From: CAZFMJ01 sp964520045
Lineage (GTDB): Bacteria; Elusimicrobiota; Elusimicrobia; Elusimicrobiales; CAZFMJ01
Direction: 5' to 3'
Assembly: GCA_964520045.1 (NCBI GenBank)
Contig: CAZFMJ010000058.1
Coordinates: 1-18,176 of the forward strand
Length of the DNA: 18,176 nt
The notes below the pieces were generated by a model that saw nothing but the letters and a program-made list of their open reading frames with translations, searched no databases and was not told the origin of the DNA. A program made the translations under genes and the position numbers. Below are positions 8,745 through 15,130 of the stretch, in pieces (position 1 is the first letter of the stretch; each line of letters starts with the position of its first letter).

Positions 8745-9047
8745 ATGACTTCGGGAACAAAAGAAGCTGATATTGCTAAAGACGCCAAGAACCTTGAAAA
8801 AATGATGGTGGACTGCGAAACCGGAAAATATGATATTGTTTTAATGGCCTCCCTTTGGTCAAAGCATCTCAAGCAGAAGGAAGAATACAGGGATATGCCT
8901 ACCGCGGAGATCATTGATACGGCGCTTAGGCAGGTCCTTGCCGGCAAGGTATCATGGGATGATATAAAAGCCAGCGCTAAAGAAGAGCGCGACAGAAAAT
9001 TGGCCGAAAAGGACAAGAAAGGTAAAAAGAGAGCAGATAGTAGATAG
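8745..9047 (+). CDS. rpoZ: RNA polymerase omega subunit-like protein
   Basis: A 100-residue acidic/basic helical protein. The core reads GKYDIVLMASLWSKHLKQ, then MPTAEIIDTALRQVLAGKVSWDDI. This matches the omega pattern of a 'nrf/KYelvl..A.rAr.l' helix followed by 'p...A..Ei..Gki'. Identification relies on this pattern plus position directly after gmk. Omega helps fold and retain the beta' subunit of RNA polymerase. The ribosome binding site GGGAGG lies 9 nt before ATG 8745. The C-terminus is Lys-rich, and the last residues (ADSR and the stop codon) are encoded by the first units of the heptamer array at 9032. The divergence leaves some doubt, but no other family fits better. Confidence 0.68.
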   Translation: MTSGTKEADIAKDAKNLEKMMVDCETGKYDIVLMASLWSKHLKQKEEYRDMPTAEIIDTALRQVLAGKVSWDDIKASAKEERDRKLAEKDKKGKKRADSR

Positions 9048-9106
9048 CATATAGCAAACGGTGGGACAGCTGGACTGCCAGGCGGCTGGGCAACTGGGTA
9101 ACATAC
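9032..9106 (+). repeat. Composite heptamer-octamer repeat array between rpoZ and the glycosylase gene
   Basis: Heptamers AGCAGAT, AGTAGAT, AGCATAT, AGCAAAC and GGTGGGA run from 9032 to 9066. The pattern then switches without a gap to octamers CAGCTGGA, CTGCCAGG, CGGCTGGG, CAACTGGG, TAACATAC (9067-9106). The array begins inside the rpoZ coding region and ends 6 bp before the ATG of the next gene, so it fills the whole intergenic gap. Confidence 0.75.
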
Positions 9107-9112
9107 TGTGAT

Positions 9113-10138
9113 ATGAGCAATTCTGCAAAACATAAGCTTGCGCGGCTTGTAAGCGAATTAACAAGTTACACCGCTTGTCTGCATGAAGATGAAACAATTA
9201 TGAGCGCAGACGAGTCTATAGGGAAATTCCATGACTCGCAGTCCCGCGAAGGCGGGGCAGACGAGTCTATAGGGAAATTCCATGACTCGCAGTCCCGCGA
9301 AGGCGGGGCGGATTCCCCAGCTTCAAAAGGAAAGAATGGGACTGCCCCGAGACTTCGCTCGGGCCTCGGAGAGGTGCCCTCCGGGACTGCCCCGAGACTT
9401 CGCTCGGGACTTCCCCAAGGCTCTGCTCGGGCCTCGGAGAGGTGCCCTTCGGGACCGCCCTCCGGGACTGCCCCGCGTAGCGGCGCAGGAGCGCCGGCAT
9501 CTTTGCCTTCCCGTGATATTTCCCCCGAACTTAAAAAGCTTGAAAAAGAGGTTTCCTCCTGTAAGAAATGCTCCCTATCCCGTTCCCGCATAAAGACCGT
9601 ATTCGGAGTGGGAAATCCCAACGCGGAGGTAATATTTATCGGAGAAGGTCCGGGGTATGATGAAGACCGCATCGGCGAACCGTTTGTGGGCAGAGCCGGC
9701 AAGCTTTTGGATAAAATACTGAATTCCATAGAGCTTTCCCGTGAAAAAGTTTATATCGCGAATATCGTCAAGTGTCATCCTATGGCCGATCCTTCGGCTC
9801 CTGATTCGCGGGGCAATGACAGGCCGCCGACTCCAGAAGAGATATCTGCCTGCAGATCTTATCTTGACAGGCAGATAGCTTTGGTCTCGCCGCGCTGTGT
9901 CGTGGCGCTGGGGTCCGTCGCCGCCAAAGTTCTTTTGAACGTGTCCAGCACCATAGGCAGTCTGCGGGGAAAATGGCATGAATATTCTTTTGACGCGTCC
10001 GGCGGACCGGCTAAGACCGTAAAACTGCTGGCTGTTTATCATCCGTCGGCGCTTTTGCGCAATCCTTCTCTCAAGCAGGCGGCCTGGCATGATTTTAAAA
10101 TGCTTCGCAGTTTTTTACAGGCGGGAGCGGAAAAATGA
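9113..10138 (+). CDS. Family 4 (4Fe-4S) uracil-DNA glycosylase with repeat-derived insert
   Basis: It removes uracil from DNA at the start of base-excision repair. Family 4 features are visible: Cys150 and Cys153 (CKKC), Cys221 (KCHP) and Cys247 as the four Fe-S ligands; motif 1 GEGPGYDED (177-185); and motif 2 HPSALLRNP starting at His310. Residues 1-31 (SAKHKLARLVSELTSYTACL) look like the usual N-terminal helix. Residues 32 to about 125 are repeat translation: ADESIGKFHDSQSREGG twice, then copies of GTAPRLRSGL. This makes the protein 341 residues instead of roughly 200-240. The stretch C221-C247 is also longer than usual. No Shine-Dalgarno precedes ATG 9113. ATG 9200 or a TTG near 9500 are possible alternative starts. 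The stop overlaps the next start (ATGA). Confidence 0.9.
   Translation: MSNSAKHKLARLVSELTSYTACLHEDETIMSADESIGKFHDSQSREGGADESIGKFHDSQSREGGADSPASKGKNGTAPRLRSGLGEVPSGTAPRLRSGLPQGSARASERCPSGPPSGTAPRSGAGAPASLPSRDISPELKKLEKEVSSCKKCSLSRSRIKTVFGVGNPNAEVIFIGEGPGYDEDRIGEPFVGRAGKLLDKILNSIELSREKVYIANIVKCHPMADPSAPDSRGNDRPPTPEEISACRSYLDRQIALVSPRCVVALGSVAAKVLLNVSSTIGSLRGKWHEYSFDASGGPAKTVKLLAVYHPSALLRNPSLKQAAWHDFKMLRSFLQAGAEK
9206..9483 (+). repeat. In-frame palindromic repeat cluster inside the glycosylase gene
   Basis: A 51-bp unit is tandemly duplicated at 9206-9256 and 9257-9307. Each copy contains the near-palindrome GAGTC...GACTC around GGAAATTCC, and a hairpin CCCGC-GAAG-GCGGG (9243-9256 and 9294-9307). 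From 9338 a second family starts: GGGACTGCCCCGAG + ACTTCG + CTCGGG at 9338-9363 and again at 9383-9408 (period 45), each a 6-bp stem hairpin. A partial third copy at 9465 ends in CCGC-GTA-GCGG. A GGGCCTCGGAGAGGTGCCC hairpin occurs at 9361-9379 and again at about 9429-9447. Both periods are multiples of three, so the reading frame survives. Confidence 0.88.
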
Positions 10139-10752
10139 GAAACAAGCTTAAGGATATAATTAAATCTTCGCAAAAGGCTTTCGCCGACGGAAAAAAGCAT
10201 GTCAAAAGGCCGTTTAACTATTTCGGCACTTTTATCAAGGATCCAGGTGTCGCCGCCATACATCCCAGTTCGTCTTTTCTTGTGGGCAGGGTATTGCGGG
10301 CGATGGATATGAAAAAAACGCGCAGAATAATCGAATTCGGCGCGGCTGAAGGCGTGATGACGCGCAAAATGCTTAAGCATCTCAAGCCGGAAGGTTTTCT
10401 GTTCGCCATAGAAAAAAACAAGCATTTTTTTAATTCGCTTGACGGCATAAATGATCCGCGTTTTAAGGCCGTGTGCGCCGATATTAAGGATTTCAGGCAG
10501 ATAATGAACGATTACGGGATCGGGAACGTGGACTGCATCGTATCCGGAGTGCCTTTCAGTTTTTTTAGTCCTGAGGAACGCCAAAATCTTATTGCCGACG
10601 TATATTCCGCGCTGTCCGTGAACGGCCGGTTTGTGGCTTATCAATGCACCACGCATCTTATCCCGATAATAAAAAAACGTTTCCCTAAAACGCATATTGA
10701 ATTGGAAATAAGGAATATACCCCCCCATTTCGTCCTGACAGGCATAAAATGA
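10135..10752 (+). CDS. Class I SAM methyltransferase, PmtA/KsgA-like
   Basis: A 205-residue Rossmann methyltransferase. Motif I is RIIEFGAAEG (64-73), followed by the acidic residue of strand 2 in FAIEKN (90-95) and a CADIKDF motif. The active-site-like segment reads SGVPFSFF, similar to the SGLP motif of bacterial phosphatidylethanolamine N-methyltransferases (PmtA type). The C-terminus (RNIPPHFVLTG) also resembles PmtA. The same fold includes rRNA adenine dimethylases, but the NLPY/NIPY motif of those enzymes is absent. A phospholipid or other small-substrate role is therefore more likely than rRNA methylation. It starts by ATGA overlap with the glycosylase and overlaps priA by ATGA, so the three genes form one translationally coupled unit. 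The substrate is not certain. Confidence 0.72.
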   Translation: MRNKLKDIIKSSQKAFADGKKHVKRPFNYFGTFIKDPGVAAIHPSSSFLVGRVLRAMDMKKTRRIIEFGAAEGVMTRKMLKHLKPEGFLFAIEKNKHFFNSLDGINDPRFKAVCADIKDFRQIMNDYGIGNVDCIVSGVPFSFFSPEERQNLIADVYSALSVNGRFVAYQCTTHLIPIIKKRFPKTHIELEIRNIPPHFVLTGIK

Positions 10753-12806
10753 TCGCCGAGGTCGCTTTTCCGATTCCCCTTCACCAGACCTTTTCATATT
10801 ACATTCCTCCGGCTATGCAGGCGGTTGTTTCGCCGGGAATGCGCGTAAAAGCTTCCTTCGGTCCGCGCCAGCTTACGGGGGTGGTGGTTAAAGTCCGGTG
10901 GAAACTTGAATCCGACGCGCAAAGAAAGATTAAAAATCTGCATTCCGTCGTGGATTCTTCTCCCTTTTACAACCGGGAGCTTATGGAGCTTTCGGAATGG
11001 ATGAGCCGTAAATGGGGCTCCCCTATAGGAGAGGTGATTTCCGCGTTTTTCCCCCCGGCGTTGTCCTCCGGGCGTATTTTTTCTCCCGATGTTTCTTCGG
11101 ATTCCGCCGGCGGTTTTGCGCCGGCAGAGGAAAAATTAAATAGTTCCAGTATAGCCGGACTGCCGGTTGTTCTTACTCCGGGGCAGGAAGAAGCGGTAGC
11201 TGAAGTAAAATCTATTATCCACTCCGGGGAATGCGGCTCCGTTCTGGTGTTCGGGGCTTCCGCCACCGGCAAAACCGAAATCTATATCCGCGCGATTAAA
11301 GAGGCTGTCGCCTGTTCGCGGCAGGCTCTTTTTCTTCTTCCTGATATAGCGATTATTGAACAGTTTTTGCGGGAAATTTTAATGAATTTCAGCGGGGATA
11401 TAGTCGCGGTATGGCACAGCCGCATAGGCATGGCCGGGCGGATGAAGCTTTGGCCGGAAATAGCTTCGGGGCGCAAACGGATAATATTGGGAGTAAGATC
11501 GGCCTGCATGCTTGCGTTCAAGGATCTGGCCCTGGCGGTTGTGGACGAAGAACAGGATGAATCTTATAAGCAGGAAGATTCCATCCCCCACTATCATGCG
11601 CGGGACGTGGTTTTATGGAGGGCTCAAAGGCATAACTGCGCGGTAATATTAGGCAGCGCGGCTCCGTCGCTTGAAACATATCACGGCGCGATTAACGGAA
11701 GGCACAAGCTTTTAAGACTGCCGGAAAAGGTGTCGCAGATTAAAGATTCCGCTGAAATTGTGGTGGTTGACAGGAAAAAATATCCCGGCTGCGTGTTTTC
11801 ACCGGTAATGGCCGAAAAGCTTAAAAAGGCGGTGGAAAATAAGGGGCAGGCGATCGTTATCATGAACAGGCGCGGTTATGCCGGCCCGCTTGTATGTCTC
11901 AGCTGCGGCTGGACCGCCGTCTGCCCGGACTGCGAATCGGCGCTGATCGTTCATAACGAAGTTTCCGCCGGCGATCTGCTCCTCTGCCACCGCTGTTCCC
12001 AAAAATTTCCGCTGGTTCCGGCCTGTCCGTCGTGCAATAACCGCATATTCAGGCGGTCAAGCGGAGGCACGCAGAAGGCCGAGCATGAGATCCGCGTTCT
12101 TATGCAGGATTGTAAAATAATCCGGCTTGACGGCGACAGTTCGAGAAAAGTTTCAGGAGAAGGCAGGGCCGCGTATAAAAAATTTTCTTCCCTTGAGGCG
12201 CAGGTGCTTATCGGCACCCGTTTCGTTTCCCGCGGATATCATTTTCCTAATGTCACATTCGCGGGCGTGGTGGACGCCGACACTGAAATGAGGTCCTTTG
12301 ATTTCAGGGGAGCCGAAAAGACTTTTCAAATGATTTCGCAGGCGGCCGGCAGGGTCGCAAGAGCGCACCGGCCCGGCGAGGTCGTCGTGCAGACTTATTT
12401 CCCGGAAAACGAGGTGTTTTCGTGCCTGCGCGAAGGCGGCTACGAAGCTTTTGCGGAGCGGGAGCTTGCCATGCGCCGTAAATTCGGATATCCCCCGTTC
12501 GGCAGTCTTTTAAGATGCGTAGTGTCCGCCAAAAAGGAGTCCGGCGCGAGACAGGCGGCGGATGAAATATCAGCCGGTCTTTCTGAGGCCAAAGAGACCA
12601 TGGGCTTAACCCCCCCGGGAAATTTCAGCATCCTGGGACCAGTTCCCTGTCCCTTAAAAAAAATCAGCGGCAGCTACAGATATCACTTTCTTGTAAAATC
12701 CGCTTCTGAAAATAACATTATTCTTTGCGCTCAGCGTCTGCGTAAATCGGATATCGCGAAAACCGCGAAAATAAGAGTCTTTATAGACCCCTTCAATTTT
12801 AGATAA
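10749..12806 (+). CDS. priA: Primosomal helicase PriA (replication restart)
   Basis: PriA binds stalled forks and loads the replicative helicase. The N-terminal DNA-binding part is recognisable (FPIPLHQTFSYYIP...GMRVKASFG). Walker A is GASATGKT (169-176). Walker B is DEEQ (266-269), where the family norm is DEEH, followed by DESYKQE. All eight zinc-binding cysteines are present at 383, 386, 392, 395, 413, 416, 426 and 429. Helicase motif V reads VLIGTRFVSRGYHFPNV (family norm GTQMLAKGHDFPNV). Motif VI reads QAAGRVARA instead of Q-AGRAGR. The length of 685 is slightly below the usual 730. The protein is clearly PriA but divergent in its motor motifs. It is coupled to the upstream methyltransferase by an ATGA overlap. 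Confidence 0.93.
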   Translation: MIAEVAFPIPLHQTFSYYIPPAMQAVVSPGMRVKASFGPRQLTGVVVKVRWKLESDAQRKIKNLHSVVDSSPFYNRELMELSEWMSRKWGSPIGEVISAFFPPALSSGRIFSPDVSSDSAGGFAPAEEKLNSSSIAGLPVVLTPGQEEAVAEVKSIIHSGECGSVLVFGASATGKTEIYIRAIKEAVACSRQALFLLPDIAIIEQFLREILMNFSGDIVAVWHSRIGMAGRMKLWPEIASGRKRIILGVRSACMLAFKDLALAVVDEEQDESYKQEDSIPHYHARDVVLWRAQRHNCAVILGSAAPSLETYHGAINGRHKLLRLPEKVSQIKDSAEIVVVDRKKYPGCVFSPVMAEKLKKAVENKGQAIVIMNRRGYAGPLVCLSCGWTAVCPDCESALIVHNEVSAGDLLLCHRCSQKFPLVPACPSCNNRIFRRSSGGTQKAEHEIRVLMQDCKIIRLDGDSSRKVSGEGRAAYKKFSSLEAQVLIGTRFVSRGYHFPNVTFAGVVDADTEMRSFDFRGAEKTFQMISQAAGRVARAHRPGEVVVQTYFPENEVFSCLREGGYEAFAERELAMRRKFGYPPFGSLLRCVVSAKKESGARQAADEISAGLSEAKETMGLTPPGNFSILGPVPCPLKKISGSYRYHFLVKSASENNIILCAQRLRKSDIAKTAKIRVFIDPFNFR

Positions 12807-12826
12807 AATATACTCACCACAGAGGC

Positions 12827-12981
12827 ACGGAGAGCACGGAGTTTAACATCTGAGTAAATAGGTAAATATGTGGTTTTGCAAAATTATCTCCGTGTTTCTC
12901 CGTCCGAACCTTCCGTAAAGGGAGTGAGTTTGGACCGTCACATTCTCAAAGCCTTTGAGGAGGGAAGGTTACCATCCCTCC
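12827..12981. repeat. Inverted-repeat element in the priA-tyrS gap
   Basis: ACGGAGAGCACGGAG at 12827-12841 is mirrored by CTCCGTGTTTCTCCGT at 12888-12903. From memory, the CACAGAGGCACGGAG word is a dispersed repeat in many environmental genomes. Three further nested structures follow: AACCTTCC (12907-12914) with GGAAGGTT (12963-12970); the 15-bp palindrome CTCAAAG-C-CTTTGAG (about 12945-12959); and a hairpin GGAGGGA (12959-12965) with TCCCTCC (12975-12981). No T-tract follows, so a terminator is not clear. Confidence 0.6.
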
Positions 12982-12998
12982 GCTGTCCTCTTGCTGCT

Positions 12999-13041
12999 GG
13001 GTAGTTGCCGGGTAACTGGGAGGCTGGGTAGCTGGCTGCAT
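12999..13041 (+). repeat. Octamer repeat array upstream of tyrS
   Basis: GGGTAGTT at 12999-13006 is followed, after a 3-nt slip, by GGGTAACT, GGGAGGCT, GGGTAGCT and GGCTGCAT in exact 8-bp register (13010-13041). It belongs to the same word family as the arrays at 9067-9106 and 14282-14441. It ends 31 bp before the tyrS start. Confidence 0.75.
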
Positions 13042-13072
13042 ACAGAAACGACATTGGTAATTTAAAATTATT

Positions 13073-14278
13073 ATGGATAATAAAACAGAGAAAATTCAGG
13101 CGGAGATTAAAAAGGGAATAATCGATCTGGTAAGCGAAGAAGATCTGCTTAAAAAATTTTCTTCCCAGCGCAAACTCAGGATAAAATTGGGCGTAGATCC
13201 GACAAGTCCCGACCTGCATCTGGGGCATATGGTGGTTCTGAGTAAATTGCGGGCGTTCCAGGATCTGGGGCATACCGGCGTTCTTATAATAGGCGATTTC
13301 ACCGCGGGAATAGGCGATCCTTCAGGCAGGGACGCCACGCGGCCCGTTTTGAACGCCGAATCCATAAAGAAGAATACGCAGACGTACAAAGAGCAGGCTT
13401 TCAGTATTTTGGATCCTTTAAAAACCGAGATAAGGTTTAACAGCGAATGGCTGTTCCCGTTCGTGGAAAGCAAAGACGGCGCAATGCCGGCTATGTTTTC
13501 GGCGCTGTCGCGCATAACTTTGTCCCGTCTTCTTGAACGAGAGGATTTTAAAAGCCGTTTGAAGGAAGGCAATCCCATAACCCTGCTTGAGTTGATCTAT
13601 CCTATTCTGCAGGGCTATGATTCGGTCGCGGTAAACGCGGATGTCGAGCTTGGCGGAGCCGACCAGATATTCAACCTTCTCATGGGCAGGGACGTGCAGA
13701 AGGATTACGGGCAGGAGCCGCAGGTGGTCATTACGGTGCCTTTATTGGTGGGCACCGACGGCGTCCGCAAGATGTCCAAGTCGTACGGGAATTACATAGC
13801 GTTCCGAGACAGCGCCCGCGATATGTTCGGCAAGATAATGTCTCTGCCGGACGAGGTCATGCTTAAATACTACGAACTGCTGACCTGCGAAGAAGCCGGT
13901 TCGGTAAAAGCTATGCATCCTATGGATGCAAAAAAGCGGTTAGCATGGATCCTTGTTTCCCGGTTCCATTGCGATTCCAGCGCTGAAACCGAAAAAAATC
14001 ATTTTGAAAATGTTTTTTGCAAAAAGCAGATTCCCGACGATATGCCTGTTTTCCGCATGGAAAAAGACACCAGGCTTTCGTATATTCTGGTTTCGGCCGG
14101 ACTTGTTCCCAGTATGAATGAGGCGAGACGGCTTATACGGCAGGAAGCCGTAAGGCTTGACGGCGTTAAAATTACGGAAGATAAGCCTATAGCCGTAAGC
14201 AAAGACACCGTGCTTCAGGTCGGCCGCAGAATTTTTTGCAAATTGGTGTATGCGGGGAAGACGGCTGGACAGCTATAA
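13073..14278 (+). CDS. tyrS: Tyrosyl-tRNA synthetase
   Basis: It attaches tyrosine to tRNA-Tyr. The class I signatures are H49-L-G-H52 (HIGH) and K233-M-S-K-S237. The KMSKS form marks the TyrZ-like clade rather than the KFGKT form of E. coli TyrS. A C-terminal S4 RNA-binding domain is present at about residues 335-395 (SMNEARRLIRQEAVRLDG). The length of 401 is normal. No good Shine-Dalgarno precedes ATG 13073, but the N-terminus fits the family. The last residues (TAGQL) are encoded by repeat sequence: 14260-14273 is identical over 14 nt to 14400-14413 of the octamer array downstream. Confidence 0.97.
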   Translation: MDNKTEKIQAEIKKGIIDLVSEEDLLKKFSSQRKLRIKLGVDPTSPDLHLGHMVVLSKLRAFQDLGHTGVLIIGDFTAGIGDPSGRDATRPVLNAESIKKNTQTYKEQAFSILDPLKTEIRFNSEWLFPFVESKDGAMPAMFSALSRITLSRLLEREDFKSRLKEGNPITLLELIYPILQGYDSVAVNADVELGGADQIFNLLMGRDVQKDYGQEPQVVITVPLLVGTDGVRKMSKSYGNYIAFRDSARDMFGKIMSLPDEVMLKYYELLTCEEAGSVKAMHPMDAKKRLAWILVSRFHCDSSAETEKNHFENVFCKKQIPDDMPVFRMEKDTRLSYILVSAGLVPSMNEARRLIRQEAVRLDGVKITEDKPIAVSKDTVLQVGRRIFCKLVYAGKTAGQL

Positions 14279-14281
14279 GGC

Positions 14282-14441
14282 AAGTGAGTGAGCAAGAAAG
14301 TAATCAGTGAGTAAGGAAACAGCGGGGCGATTGGTTACAGGGTTAGCTGGCAACTGGGTTCTGGGTATCTGGGCTGCTGGGGAACTGGGAACTTGTTCAG
14401 ACGGCTGGACAGCGAGACAGCGGGACGGCTAACTGGAAAAG
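14282..14441 (+). repeat. Long octamer repeat array between tyrS and thpR
   Basis: About 20 degenerate octamers can be laid in one unbroken 8-bp register from 14282. Three blocks are clear: AAGTGAGT, GAGCAAGA, AAGTAATC, AGTGAGTA; then CTGGGTTC, TGGGTATC, TGGGCTGC, TGGGGAAC, TGGGAACT; then CGGCTGGA, CAGCGAGA, CAGCGGGA, CGGCTAAC. The array starts 4 bp after the tyrS stop codon and runs directly into the heptamer array at 14435. Confidence 0.75.
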
Positions 14442-14533
14442 AGAAGACGGGAAACAGAAAAGAAGGTTTGTTTTACCGTCCGCCTTCTTTTTGGTTTGTT
14501 CTTCCGTCTACCGTTTACCATTTACCGTTTCCC
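14435..14533. repeat. Heptamer repeat array (locus 3) upstream of thpR
   Basis: Degenerate plus-oriented heptamers lie at 14435-14462 (GGAAAAG, AGAAGAC, GGGAAAC, AGAAAAG). Inverted heptamers lie at 14471-14484 (TTTTACC, GTCCGCC) and 14499-14533 (TTCTTCC, GTCTACC, GTTTACC, ATTTACC, GTTTCCC). The two inverted blocks keep the same 7-bp register (28 bp apart). The array ends 9 bp before the thpR start codon. Confidence 0.82.
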
Positions 14534-14542
14534 CTCTTAATA

Positions 14543-15097
14543 ATGCGTTTATTTATCGCCGCGCCGGTATCGGAAGATTTTAAAAATAAAGCCTGCGAAG
14601 TGCAGTCCCTGCTGAAAAGCGCCGGCGCGGACGTCAAATGGGTTTCTTCCGGGAATATGCACTTTACGCTTCAATTCCTGGGCGATACGCAAGAGAGCAG
14701 TATCAATGATATAAAGCGGGCTCTGCAGGCTGTTAAATCTTTTCCCGCGTTTGATGTTTCATTGTCCGGCGCCGGGGCGTTCGAGTCTGTAGAAACCCCC
14801 AAAGTTTTATGGCTGGGGTTATCACGCGGAGCTCAAGATTTGCAAAAATTGGCGGAAGTCGTAAGCGGAGAGCTTTCCAAAACGGGGCTGGTTTTTCAAA
14901 AAAAGCTGTTTTCCCCCCACCTTACGCTTGGCAGGACAAGGAGCCCGCGCAATATCGCCGGTCTGGCGGAGAAATTGAAAGAAATTCCGGATTTTAGTAC
15001 AGTTTCAATGCGGATAAGCTCGGTGGACCTCGTTGAAAGTATTTTAAGGCCCGAAGGGCCTTTGTATAAAACCCTATTTTCCGTCAAATTAAAATAG
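14543..15097 (+). CDS. thpR: RNA 2',3'-cyclic 3'-phosphodiesterase (2H superfamily)
   Basis: The protein has the two catalytic HxTL motifs of the 2H phosphoesterases, H40-F-T-L and H126-L-T-L, in a 184-residue chain of the usual size. Family members open 2',3'-cyclic phosphates on RNA ends and can ligate tRNA halves in vitro. The reading frame stays open upstream to a TTG at 14393, but those 50 residues are translated repeat array. The conserved MRLFIAAPVS fixes the start at ATG 14543. No Shine-Dalgarno is visible. The sequence just before the ATG is CCCCTCTTAATA. Confidence 0.93.
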   Translation: MRLFIAAPVSEDFKNKACEVQSLLKSAGADVKWVSSGNMHFTLQFLGDTQESSINDIKRALQAVKSFPAFDVSLSGAGAFESVETPKVLWLGLSRGAQDLQKLAEVVSGELSKTGLVFQKKLFSPHLTLGRTRSPRNIAGLAEKLKEIPDFSTVSMRISSVDLVESILRPEGPLYKTLFSVKLK

Positions 15098-15130
15098 AAA
15101 ATAGAGAAAATAGGGACAGATACCATTTTA
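15091..15130 (+). repeat. REP-like GGGACAG element between thpR and mltG
   Basis: AAAATAG occurs three times (15091, 15098, 15107), the first containing the thpR stop codon. The last leads into GGGACAGATACC and ATTTTA, so AAAAT/GG and CC/ATTTT can pair as a bulged hairpin (15107-15129). From memory, GGGACAG-type repeats of this form are scattered in many environmental genomes and associated with REP-associated Y1 transposases. None is seen here. The element ends exactly at the mltG ATG. Confidence 0.55.

Noticed and set aside
9166..9729. Open frames on the minus strand and in another plus frame across the glycosylase repeats
   Set aside because: They are by-products of repeat periods divisible by three and GC-rich composition. 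They lack family similarity and ribosome binding sites.
12900..13072. Possible T-box leader upstream of tyrS (AGGGAAGGTTACC resembles part of the T-box core)
   Set aside because: The conserved AGGGTGGNACCGCG core is not present, no specifier stem-loop or terminator with T-tract can be recognised, and much of the gap is repeat arrays.
14282..14533. CRISPR-like array
   Set aside because: Units are 7-8 bp with no spacers, and the words are degenerate. No cas genes are present.
14393..14542. Longer thpR start at TTG 14393
   Set aside because: The 50 extra residues come from octamer and heptamer arrays. The conserved MRLFIAAP begins at 14543.
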